NCBI GenBank assembly: GCA_001464665.1
Contig: LNDP01000015.1
Location: forward strand, 527,968 to 591,967
Length of the DNA stretch: 64,000 nt
Source of the DNA: Acidobacteria bacterium Ga0074141
GTDB lineage: Bacteria > Acidobacteriota > Blastocatellia > Pyrinomonadales > Pyrinomonadaceae
Direction: 5' to 3'
The notes beneath the pieces were generated by a model, which worked only from the letters and a program-made list of their open reading frames with translations, was not told the origin of the DNA and ran no database searches. A program made the translations under genes and the position numbers. Position 1 is the first letter of the stretch, and every line of letters begins with the position of its first letter. This document shows, piece after piece, positions 1-7,029 of the stretch.

Positions 1-1
1 C

Positions 2-442
2 AGCACCGAGCATATTCTGTTCATCGCGGCCGGAGCTTTTCACGTCGCAAAGCCCTCGGACCTGATCCCGGAATTGCAGGGCCGGTTCCCGATCCGGGTC
101 GAGCTTGAGGCGCTGACTGTCGAGGACCTGGAACGCGTTTTAACGCAGCCTAAGAACTCGCTTATCAAGCAATATCAGGCACTCTTAAGCACTGAGGGCA
201 TTGAACTTAGCTTTACCGAGGACGCGGTCCGCAGGCTCGCCGAGATGACGGCCGAGATAAACAAGGTCACGGAAAATATCGGTGCTCGCCGGCTCCATAC
301 GCTGGTCGAAAAGCTGCTCGAGGAGATAAGCTTTGAGGGCAGCGAGATAGAGGAAAAAGTACAGAACATCGATGCTGCTTATGTTGAAGCTCGGTTAAGG
401 GGCCTGATCGCGAACGAAGATATTCAGAACTATATTCTTTAG
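2..442 (+). CDS. hslU: ATP-dependent protease ATPase subunit HslU (C-terminal part)
   Basis: The reading frame is open from the window edge to the TAG at 440-442, so only about the last 146 residues are present. HslU is the AAA+ unfoldase that feeds substrates to the HslV peptidase. The fragment holds the end of the ATPase core ([21 protein letters not shown] region), a sensor-2 type [19 protein letters not shown] helix, and a tail ending in YIL. That tail matches the short hydrophobic C-terminus HslU inserts into HslV. The hslV gene would be expected just upstream, outside the window. The next gene starts on the base after the stop, so co-transcription is likely. Confidence 0.93.
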   Translation, partial: STEHILFIAAGAFHVAKPSDLIPELQGRFPIRVELEALTVEDLERVLTQPKNSLIKQYQALLSTEGIELSFTEDAVRRLAEMTAEINKVTENIGARRLHTLVEKLLEEISFEGSEIEEKVQNIDAAYVEARLRGLIANEDIQNYIL

Positions 443-1564
443 ATGAAAGCTCGAAACGCTAAAGGATCGCTTCGCCTGAGACGCGAAAGTCGCTCGCTTG
501 TGGCCGTCGTCACGCTGCTCGCGGCGGTTGCCGTTTTTGCGGCGGCATGCGGTAAGCGTACGCCCCCGCTTCCGCCGAAGGAACGAGTTACGCAGCGAGC
601 GGAGATCGGAGGGTTTCAACGTGGAAATGAAGTGATACTTTCGTGGCAAATGCCGGCCCGGAACGAATCACCCTCGAGCGTGCTGAACATCAGCCGTATA
701 GACGTTTACCGTCTTGCCGAGCCGCTCACGGCACCCCAGTCGATCGGCGAGGACGATTTTGCTGCGAGGGCGATCATCGTGGCCGCACTCAAGATCGAAG
801 ACGGCGACTTTGGCCTTAAGCAGTTTACTTATCGCGACTCGCTGCAGTTTGCCGGCCAGCCGGTGCGGCTGCGATATGCGGTCCGTTACGTTAATGCCTC
901 TGGGCAGAAGGCGGCGTTCTCAAACTTCTTTTTGCTCGAACCCGCGTCAAAGGTCGCCAAAGCTCCGACCGCTTTGCAGACCGGACTCTCCCAGCAAGAT
1001 GTACGCCTGACCTGGGAAGCCCCGGCCGCAAATATCGACGAGACAACGCCGCCTAACATCATCGGCTATAACGTTTATCGGTCCGAATCGCGTGAATCCG
1101 CGGCGAAGCTGCTCAATCAGCGGCCGATAGCGGATCCGGATTTTCGAGACACGACCTTTGAATTTGAAAAGAGCTATTTTTACTTTGTCCGGACGGTCTC
1201 GCTCGGCACAGGTGGTGAATCCGTCGAAAGCTCAGAGTCGGGCATAATCGAGATCAGCCCGAAGGACACCTTCCCGCCGAGTGCCCCGCGGTCGATAACC
1301 ATCGCTGCCTCGCCGACCTCGATCTCGATCTTTTTTCCGGCGAACCCGGAGAATGATGTCGTCGGCTACACGATCTATCGCTCGGAAGATCCGAATGCTC
1401 CGCTCGACGGGTGGACGCGTGTTTCACCCGAGTTGCTCGAGCGGACGACGTTTGAAGATACACGCGTCGAAAGCGGCAAGACCTATTTTTACTACATAAC
1501 GGCCACAGACCGCTTTAAGAATGTCAGCCAGCGGAGCGAGGTCGTAAGCGAGCGGGTGCCTTAA
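443..1564 (+). CDS. Secreted lipoprotein with fibronectin type III-like domains
   Basis: The 373-residue protein begins at the ATG directly abutting the hslU stop. Its N-terminus is basic, then hydrophobic (about residues 18-35), then has a lipobox FAAAC with Cys36 followed by GKRTPPLPP, so export and lipidation are likely. Three beta-sandwich repeats follow at about 60-165, 172-268 and 275-373. The second and third have clear FN3 features (V-LTW-P start, G-YNVYRS and G-YTIYRS strands, YFY---A-D end). No catalytic motif is visible. A role in cell-surface binding or envelope structure is inferred only from the fold. Conservation of position next to hslU was not tested. Confidence 0.7.
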   Translation: MKARNAKGSLRLRRESRSLVAVVTLLAAVAVFAAACGKRTPPLPPKERVTQRAEIGGFQRGNEVILSWQMPARNESPSSVLNISRIDVYRLAEPLTAPQSIGEDDFAARAIIVAALKIEDGDFGLKQFTYRDSLQFAGQPVRLRYAVRYVNASGQKAAFSNFFLLEPASKVAKAPTALQTGLSQQDVRLTWEAPAANIDETTPPNIIGYNVYRSESRESAAKLLNQRPIADPDFRDTTFEFEKSYFYFVRTVSLGTGGESVESSESGIIEISPKDTFPPSAPRSITIAASPTSISIFFPANPENDVVGYTIYRSEDPNAPLDGWTRVSPELLERTTFEDTRVESGKTYFYYITATDRFKNVSQRSEVVSERVP

Positions 1565-1683
1565 GCACTTAGCGGGTGGATAAAGTTGATCTGGGGCATT
1601 ACGTTATCAGACGCAGTGATGTTTAAGCACTTTTGTAAGGATCTGAAGGTAGTAACCCATACCGGGAGCAAGCGAACCATCAA

Positions 1684-2325
1684 GTGAAGCTAGAAATAGA
1701 CAAAACACCATCGAAGATAGTCTGTGTCGGGCGGAATTATGCAGACCACGCGGCCGAGCTCGGCAACGAGGTGCCGAAAGCTCCGCTGCTCTTTCTTAAG
1801 GCGCCGTCTTCCCTTATCCGCGATGGCGAACCGATCGTGATCCCGCCGCAATCCGAACGGGTCGAGCACGAGGCGGAGCTGGCGATCGTGATGAAGGAAC
1901 GGGCAAAGGACATCGCAGACGATGAAGATGTCTTCAAGTACATCCTCGGATTTACCTGCTTAAATGATGTGACAGCGAGAGATATACAGCGGGCCGATGT
2001 TCAGTTTACGCGTGGAAAATCGTTTGACACCTTTTGCCCGATCGGCCCGCATATCGAGACCGAGTTGGACGTCTCGGACATCGAGGTACAGTGCCGCGTC
2101 AATGGCGAAGTCAGGCAAACAGGACGGACATCGCAGATGGTCTTCCCTGTTGAGTTCCTGGTTCGCTATATTTCACGGCAGATGACGCTAATGCCCGGTG
2201 ATGTGATAGCGACCGGGACACCGGCCGGCGTTTCCCAACTTCATCCGGGCGACGTCTGCGAGGTCGTCATCGAAGGAATCGGAACCCTCAGCAATCCCGT
2301 CATTTCAAAACCCATTCAGCCTTAG
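1684..2325 (+). CDS. Fumarylacetoacetate hydrolase family protein
   Basis: 213 residues starting at a GTG; a purine-rich GGGAGC lies about 12-17 bases upstream. The protein matches the FAH C-terminal fold of FAHD1 and 2-hydroxyhepta-2,4-diene-1,7-dioate isomerase enzymes in length and motifs: VGRNYADHAAE, the metal-binding HEAELAIVM segment (Glu63, Glu65), NDVTARD (Asp95), GKSFDTFCPIGP and ATGTPAGV. Such enzymes act on oxaloacetate, acylpyruvates or aromatic ring-cleavage products; the substrate cannot be read from sequence. The stop overlaps the convergent next gene by four bases. Confidence 0.88.
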   Translation: MKLEIDKTPSKIVCVGRNYADHAAELGNEVPKAPLLFLKAPSSLIRDGEPIVIPPQSERVEHEAELAIVMKERAKDIADDEDVFKYILGFTCLNDVTARDIQRADVQFTRGKSFDTFCPIGPHIETELDVSDIEVQCRVNGEVRQTGRTSQMVFPVEFLVRYISRQMTLMPGDVIATGTPAGVSQLHPGDVCEVVIEGIGTLSNPVISKPIQP

Positions 2326-2717
2326 CCGTCATCAGCATCCGTGATGCTGATATAGGTGATAAATTCGCTGTGGTGCCCGGCGATCTCGGAGCTTTGCTGA
2401 AGCGCCGATTGGTACTTCGCCGCAAAATACTCGTCCGTTTCCATCTCCACAACGGCCTTTAGCCGACCGAGATGCTCATCGACCACCTCGTCGCTAATTC
2501 CATCCTTGGCCGCAAACAATTCATCGACCTCAACGATCGCCGTCGAAAACCGCCGGAGCCACTGGAAATCGGGGTCGCTAAGCAGCATTCCCAGAAACAT
2601 ATTGGGTGTGATCGGTCCCTGAATTCCCTCCGCGAATTCCTTTTCGCGATCGATAAGCGACTTGTGAAGCCGCAGCAAGACTTGGCGTGCGGCTTTAAGC
2701 TTTTCTACGTTGTTCAC
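2322..2717 (-). CDS. Conserved hypothetical protein
   Basis: 131 residues, soluble and mainly helical, with no signal peptide or membrane segment. It has the look of a widespread uncharacterised family with an N-terminal LHKSLID-E helix and a central LLSDPDFQWLRRFS-AIVEVDE segment. I recall similar proteins in proteobacteria and acidobacteria but know of no assigned function. The gene is divergent from marR, and the palindrome array at 2750-2871 lies between the two start codons, so the same regulator might control both. That link is inference. Confidence 0.65.
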   Translation of the reverse strand: MNNVEKLKAARQVLLRLHKSLIDREKEFAEGIQGPITPNMFLGMLLSDPDFQWLRRFSTAIVEVDELFAAKDGISDEVVDEHLGRLKAVVEMETDEYFAAKYQSALQQSSEIAGHHSEFITYISITDADDG

Positions 2718-2749
2718 GCAACAATCCTACACGATTCAATAATTTAATC

Positions 2750-2871
2750 GTAGCCCGCTAACGTTTGATAATTAGCACGCTAATCAGTTATTATTAGCTC
2801 GCTAACTATCATTGATTAGCCAGCAAATATTATATAGTGAGGCTGCAAATTATTGTGTTTAAGGTGGCTAA
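2750..2871. repeat. Six palindromes at exact 22-bp period (putative MarR operator array)
   Basis: Copies of a 12-bp dyad, consensus TTAGCNNGCTAA, start at 2750, 2772, 2794, 2816, 2838 and 2860, each 22 bases after the previous one. Copies 2 and 3 match the consensus perfectly and copy 1 has one change. Copy 4 is TTAGCCAGCAAA, copy 5 TGAGGCTGCAAA and copy 6 TAAGGTGGCTAA. Copy 6 ends on the base before the marR ATG and spans the likely ribosome-binding site. A 22-bp period is about two helical turns, so bound dimers would face the same side of the DNA. Autoregulation by the adjacent MarR protein is inferred. Confidence 0.8.
2765..2794 (+). promoter_or_regulatory. Candidate promoter for marR inside the palindrome array
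   Basis: TTGATA at 2765-2770 and TATTAT at 2789-2794 are separated by 18 bases. The -10 hexamer touches palindrome copy 3 and copy 2 lies in the spacer, so a bound regulator would block RNA polymerase. The region is AT-rich and other hexamers are possible. Confidence 0.4.
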
Positions 2872-3318
2872 ATGAAATTTGAAGATACAGTAAGCCATTT
2901 GCTTTCGAGGGTCGCAACCGCACATAAAGCTCATCTCGAAAAGCGCCTTGCCGCCGTCGGGCTCCACGGCGGTCAGCTCTCGGTGCTGTTTGAGCTATGG
3001 CGGCGCGATGGCCGCCGGCAGGTCGACCTCGCCCGCGAGATCGGCCTGGCAACGCCGACGGTGAACAAGATCCTCGGCGGGATGATCGAGGTCGGGCTCG
3101 TTGACCGGACACGGCTTGAGGACGATGCCCGTGCGACCCGCATTTACCTGACCGACGAAGGGCACGCAATGCGGGCAAAGGTCGAGGAGGTCTGGCTTGA
3201 GGTGGAGGAGGAACTGCTCTCTGAGTTCACGGAGTCCGAGAGATTGATTCTTTTTTCCCTGCTTACAAAGGTCCGGAACTACTACTTCGGTGTTGATCCC
3301 GACCAGGTGGACGATTGA
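2872..3318 (+). CDS. MarR-family transcriptional regulator
   Basis: 148 residues, a normal MarR length. The winged helix-turn-helix covers about residues 45-105: the HTH is in LAREIGLATPTVNKILGGMIEVGLV and the wing is RTRLEDDARATRIYLTDEG, where the Asp/Arg pattern is typical of MarR. The outer helices form the dimerisation region. MarR dimers bind palindromes and are released by small phenolic or oxidised ligands. The ligand here is unknown. The six-copy palindrome array directly upstream makes autoregulation very likely. The start is fixed by AAGGTGG ending five bases before the ATG. Confidence 0.92.
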   Translation: MKFEDTVSHLLSRVATAHKAHLEKRLAAVGLHGGQLSVLFELWRRDGRRQVDLAREIGLATPTVNKILGGMIEVGLVDRTRLEDDARATRIYLTDEGHAMRAKVEEVWLEVEEELLSEFTESERLILFSLLTKVRNYYFGVDPDQVDD

Positions 3319-3395
3319 TTCTGGATTGCTGCGGCGATTCGGTATAGAATCGTGCTAAACATTCAGGACCTGCAGCCCACGGAGGAAAACAAAAA

Positions 3396-3845
3396 ATGAA
3401 GATACTTTTAGCGACGGACGGCTCAAAGCAGAGCGAGGCCGCCATCGACATGCTCAAGAATTTCTCGTTCAAATCGGCAGACGAGATGAAGATCGTTAGC
3501 GTCGTCGATATGGCCGTCCCGATGGCCATCGACATTTATGGCGGCTATCTTCCGGATACGACCGAAATGGAAAAGACGGCCCGCGAACACGCTGAAAAGG
3601 TGCTTTCGGAAACCTGCGAGCGGCTTGAAGGCATCTGCAAGAATCTGACCGTTTCGAGCGATGTTCTCTTCGGTTCGCCGGAAAGCCGTATCGTCGAAAC
3701 GGCCGAGGAATGGGGAGCGGACCTGATCGTCGTAGGCTCGCATGGCTATAGCCGTTGGGAGCGGCTGCTTCTCGGCTCGGTCTCGCAATCGGTCGTGCAT
3801 CATGCGCCGTGTTCGGTGATGGTGGTTCGCCCGCCGGCTGAATAA
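3396..3845 (+). CDS. Universal stress protein (UspA family)
   Basis: 149 residues, one Usp domain. The N-terminal ILLATDGSKQSEAA strand-loop and the C-terminal VGSHGYSRWERLLLGSVS carry the G-2x-G-9x-GS motif of the ATP-binding subclass. These are cytoplasmic dimers with roles in stress survival; the specific partner is unknown. A GGAGG lies ten bases before the ATG. The stop and the next start share a base (TAATG), so the downstream DUF402 gene is translationally coupled. Confidence 0.93.
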   Translation: MKILLATDGSKQSEAAIDMLKNFSFKSADEMKIVSVVDMAVPMAIDIYGGYLPDTTEMEKTAREHAEKVLSETCERLEGICKNLTVSSDVLFGSPESRIVETAEEWGADLIVVGSHGYSRWERLLLGSVSQSVVHHAPCSVMVVRPPAE

Positions 3846-4342
3846 TGAAGCCGGGAAGCACGATCGAGGTCGTTTCGCTTGAATGGGACGGAAAGGTTCG
3901 GCGGCGGTGGCTTTGCGAGCTGATAAAAGCAGAAAACGGCTTGATCGAGTTGAAAGGTGAATTTGATCGTGATGTCGAGCATCCGTCACTGGGCCTCATC
4001 GAGAAAGGCACGGTCTCCGTCGAGTATTTCTGGCTCGATCGTCCTTATAACATCTTCGCCTTTACCCGGCCCGGCGGGAATTTCCGTAACTGGTATTGTA
4101 ACGTTTCGTTACCCCCACAATTTGAAGGGGACACTTTAAGTTTTGTCGATTTGGAGTTGGATGTCCTGATCTGGCCGGAACAGACGCCGATCGTCCTCGA
4201 CCGAGACGACTTAGAGGTAATGTCCAGGCGTTTAGACACGACCGGCACAATGAAACCTTTGGCAGAGGATGGGTTAAATAAGTTGTTGCAGCATATTGAG
4301 TTTAAGTACTTTCCATTCTCTCAACCTGACGTACAACCTTAA
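3845..4342 (+). CDS. DUF402 domain protein
   Basis: 165 residues, cytoplasmic, no membrane segment. The central stretch (VEYFWLDRPYNIFAF... NWYCNVSLPPQFEGDTLSFVDLELDVLIWP) matches the DUF402 family, which includes FomD and NtdP phosphatases acting on nucleoside diphosphates or cytidylyl phosphonates. The acidic and basic residues of that family (N-WYCN, DLELD, D-DD-E) are present, but substrate and reaction are not known here. The start overlaps the usp stop by one base. The 3' end overlaps the convergent fhaA-like gene by four bases. Confidence 0.8.
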   Translation: MKPGSTIEVVSLEWDGKVRRRWLCELIKAENGLIELKGEFDRDVEHPSLGLIEKGTVSVEYFWLDRPYNIFAFTRPGGNFRNWYCNVSLPPQFEGDTLSFVDLELDVLIWPEQTPIVLDRDDLEVMSRRLDTTGTMKPLAEDGLNKLLQHIEFKYFPFSQPDVQP

Positions 4343-5313
4343 CTTCTCGGCTGCACTCTCAAAACGTAACTACACACAACTAGATTGGTTCCCGGTGTCA
4401 ACGGAACGAGTTGCCCCTCGGGCAGTTCGTATCCGCCGATCGAAGCCGGATTTTTGCCCAAGTTGACGGCCCAGTACTTTCCCTGGCCGTCGGTGGCGAC
4501 CTTGAGGTGCTGGCGGCTGACCTCGGCATCGCCGGTAAGTGCGACATCTACCGGCCGGGACCGCGACCCGCGTCCGACGGTCACCTCTGGGCTATAGATC
4601 GGCAAAACGCTCTGTCGAACGCCGCCACGCCATATCTCAAGCTTATAGATCTCTGTCGCCCGCGGCCGGACGTTTGTCATCACCTCGCCGTCATCCGAAC
4701 GGACTACGGGGAGTTTTACTGCAGTCGGCTGCTGAGTTGGATCGAACGGCTTGGATTGCTGAGCTGGCTGCCGCGGCGGCACATATGCCGGTGCCGGCGA
4801 TTGTTGAGCCTGTTTCGTTTGGCGAGAAGATATTTGACCCAATGACGGGTTCGTGTCGAGGGACTGCGGGCGTTTAAGCACTCCGGTCTTTGACGACTCC
4901 GAATCTTCCCAGCTATGCATCACCCGGACTTTGCCTTGCTCAAGAGTGCCATCAACCCTGAGTTGGATGACGAACGACCGGGTCTCGAGCTTCTTTTTTC
5001 CGGCGATCTCGCGGGCCCGCTCGGCGAGTATGTGGTAAAGGCCCTGCTCCAACCCCCGACGCTTTATGCCGTGCCATTCTTTATCGTCGGCTTCGCTTAG
5101 AAAGACGTTGTATTCGGTCGGGATAATGGTCGTTCCCTGCGGAAGCGGCAGCATTTCACGCTGAATTATCGCCTCGATCTCGCGAGCAATGGTCACGACA
5201 AATTCCTCAGCCTCGCTCCGCGGCTTCACCTGAGCGTTTCGCGCCGCTTCCTCAAGGACGAGTTCGGCGGTTTCGCCGTCTATCCAACGCCTGACTTTTT
5301 CCAATACTCCCAA
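4339..5313 (-). CDS. FhaA-like protein: DUF3662 domain plus C-terminal FHA domain
   Basis: 324 residues. Residues 1-125 resemble the DUF3662 N-terminal domain of actinobacterial FhaA (LEKVRRWIDGE, PTEYNVFLSEAD, RSFVIQLRVDGTLEQGKVRV). A Pro/Gln-rich linker follows at about 145-200. The C-terminal FHA domain has VTVGRGSRSRPVDVAL and VSRQHLKV, the phosphothreonine-binding core. In actinobacteria FhaA is phosphorylated by PknB and acts in cell-wall synthesis. The gene lies 17 bases downstream of a Ser/Thr kinase on the same strand, so kinase and phosphopeptide reader are probably co-expressed. Confidence 0.85.
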   Translation of the reverse strand: MGVLEKVRRWIDGETAELVLEEAARNAQVKPRSEAEEFVVTIAREIEAIIQREMLPLPQGTTIIPTEYNVFLSEADDKEWHGIKRRGLEQGLYHILAERAREIAGKKKLETRSFVIQLRVDGTLEQGKVRVMHSWEDSESSKTGVLKRPQSLDTNPSLGQISSRQTKQAQQSPAPAYVPPRQPAQQSKPFDPTQQPTAVKLPVVRSDDGEVMTNVRPRATEIYKLEIWRGGVRQSVLPIYSPEVTVGRGSRSRPVDVALTGDAEVSRQHLKVATDGQGKYWAVNLGKNPASIGGYELPEGQLVPLTPGTNLVVCSYVLRVQPRS

Positions 5314-5330
5314 GCTTTTACCTCTTCAAT

Positions 5331-6872
5331 TTATTCTACATCGACAAAGCGGCCGTTCAGCCAGCCCTTGCCGCTCGCGAGCTCCTCGCGTCGTTCTCTT
5401 CCCTGCTTTACGATCTCGACCTGATACCAATTATTGCTTTCGCGTTTCAGCACGCGAACCTCCGAGCCGCGGGTTACAAGGCCGATGATCGGTGTATTCG
5501 CACTCGGCCCCTGGCGGAGATTTACGTCGGTATTCGTAATTCCGACCGGAACCGAGGCCAGCGGATTCTGAAATGCCGGAATCAGCCCAAGCCCCTGCAA
5601 ATACACGCTTGTTCCATAAAGCCCGATGCCGAAAAACGCGAGAACTACCGCGGCGAGAACGGCCTTTCTGAAGCCCCTTGCCCGACGGCCTTCATCCACC
5701 ACCGGGTTCGCCGCCGGTGCGTCCAGATTAACAGAAAATCGGCCATTTCCCTGCTGCAGCGGATGGGTAACGGGCCCGCCGTTCCCATTTACGAGCGGCT
5801 CGTCGATCCGCGGCTGGTCGGCAACCGGTGCCGGCCCGCGGCGCTCAGGCATCAGCGGCATTCGCAGACGAAGGTCGCGCGAAGTGTCGAACTCCGGCTT
5901 TGTCGGAGCATTTGGCGAATAACCAAGTGCGATCTGCGGCTGCGGTATTGTATGCAGCTTAGGCCGAACGCGGGTCTCGGTCTCGCCGCCAGAGATCAAA
6001 CGCCGTACCGGCTCAAGATCAGCCCAAAATTCATCCACGGTTTGGTGCCGAGCCGTCTCATCCTCATCCGTTGCACGCCGGAACACTCGTTTAAGTTCCT
6101 CGGCCCACGGCTCGTTCCTAACCTGCATCGGCAGGTCGGTAAGCGGTTCGTTCGCGTAAAATCGCGGAGCCTCGCCGGTTGCTAGTGTGTAAAGCGTCTT
6201 GGCAAGCGAATAAACGTCAGCCGCAGGCGTCAGGCTTGACGCCGGCCGGTTCGCCTCTTTGCCCGCAAAGAACGGGCTGTGCTCCGGCGGTGCGTAGATG
6301 TTCGTGCCGACACGCGTTATCGGGGCATCGGTCGCGTGGACACGGGCTACGCCGAAATCGGCGATCTTGACCACCTTTAGGTCGCCGCTCAGCAGCAAAT
6401 TTTGCGGCTTGATGTCGCGGTGGATGACGCCTTTCGCGTGGGCATGCCGGAGCCCGGCCGAGACCTGCTCAAGGTAACCGATCGCCTCCGATAGCTCGAG
6501 CGTCCGCTCGCGGCAGACCTTGTGCAGATCGCCGCCGGACATATATTCGAGCACGAGATAATGGAACATGCGGCCATCGAGGTCGCGGGCGGTTCCATGG
6601 CCGAGCCGGCTGATGATATTCGGATGGCGGACGCGGTCGAGAGCTATCGCCTCGTTCTGAAAGTTTTCCACCAGCGTCCGCTCGAGGTCATCATCTACAT
6701 CATCCTGAAGAAAAACGTTGAGGACCTTTATGACGACCTGCCGGTGCGGAGAATTCGGGGCGGCGATCGTATCCGTCGCCAAAAAGATCTCGGCATAGCT
6801 ACCGCGGCCGAGCCGTTCGGTGATCTCGTAACGTTTATCGAGCCTTGAGTTTACTAGCCTGAGTTCTGACAT
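5331..6872 (-). CDS. Membrane Ser/Thr protein kinase with extracytoplasmic SH3 domain
   Basis: 513 residues. Kinase domain at about 15-290: GRGSYAEIF loop, Lys49 in VVIKV, HRDIKPQN (Asp153), DFG 172-174 and the APPE motif, so catalytically intact. A Pro-rich juxtamembrane linker runs to about 400. A single membrane helix lies at 404-425, followed by a bacterial SH3 domain at 446-510 (DVNLRQGPSANTPIIGLVTRGSEVRVL). SH3b domains often bind peptidoglycan peptides, so this could be an envelope-sensing kinase comparable in role to PknB, which has PASTA domains instead. The FHA gene downstream is a likely substrate or partner. Confidence 0.93.
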   Translation of the reverse strand: MSELRLVNSRLDKRYEITERLGRGSYAEIFLATDTIAAPNSPHRQVVIKVLNVFLQDDVDDDLERTLVENFQNEAIALDRVRHPNIISRLGHGTARDLDGRMFHYLVLEYMSGGDLHKVCRERTLELSEAIGYLEQVSAGLRHAHAKGVIHRDIKPQNLLLSGDLKVVKIADFGVARVHATDAPITRVGTNIYAPPEHSPFFAGKEANRPASSLTPAADVYSLAKTLYTLATGEAPRFYANEPLTDLPMQVRNEPWAEELKRVFRRATDEDETARHQTVDEFWADLEPVRRLISGGETETRVRPKLHTIPQPQIALGYSPNAPTKPEFDTSRDLRLRMPLMPERRGPAPVADQPRIDEPLVNGNGGPVTHPLQQGNGRFSVNLDAPAANPVVDEGRRARGFRKAVLAAVVLAFFGIGLYGTSVYLQGLGLIPAFQNPLASVPVGITNTDVNLRQGPSANTPIIGLVTRGSEVRVLKRESNNWYQVEIVKQGRERREELASGKGWLNGRFVDVE

Positions 6873-6974
6873 TCTTCCCGGTGCAAGCCGATCGGATGAA
6901 AGAACGCGGTTACACCATCACAAAATATTACGACATTATATGCTCAAAGTTCGCTTCCATTCTAGAACGAAAAA

Positions 6975-7001
6975 CGGCGGCTCCCTTGCGGAACCGCCGC
7001 T
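6975..7001 (-). terminator. Rho-independent terminator of the pilin operon
   Basis: On the minus strand a 10-bp stem, CGGCGGTTCC with GGAGCCGCCG, closes a 5-base loop and is followed by TTTTTCG. The one non-Watson-Crick position is a G-U pair on the minus-strand RNA but a C-A mismatch on the plus strand, so it works best for the pilX-like gene ending at 7030. Confidence 0.75.
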
Positions 7002-7029
7002 TTTCGATTGGTGGCCTAGGCACTTCTGC

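Noticed and set aside
1565..1683. A regulatory RNA between the lipoprotein and FAH genes
   Set aside because: No stable stem, T run or known riboswitch pattern could be found in this 119-base gap.
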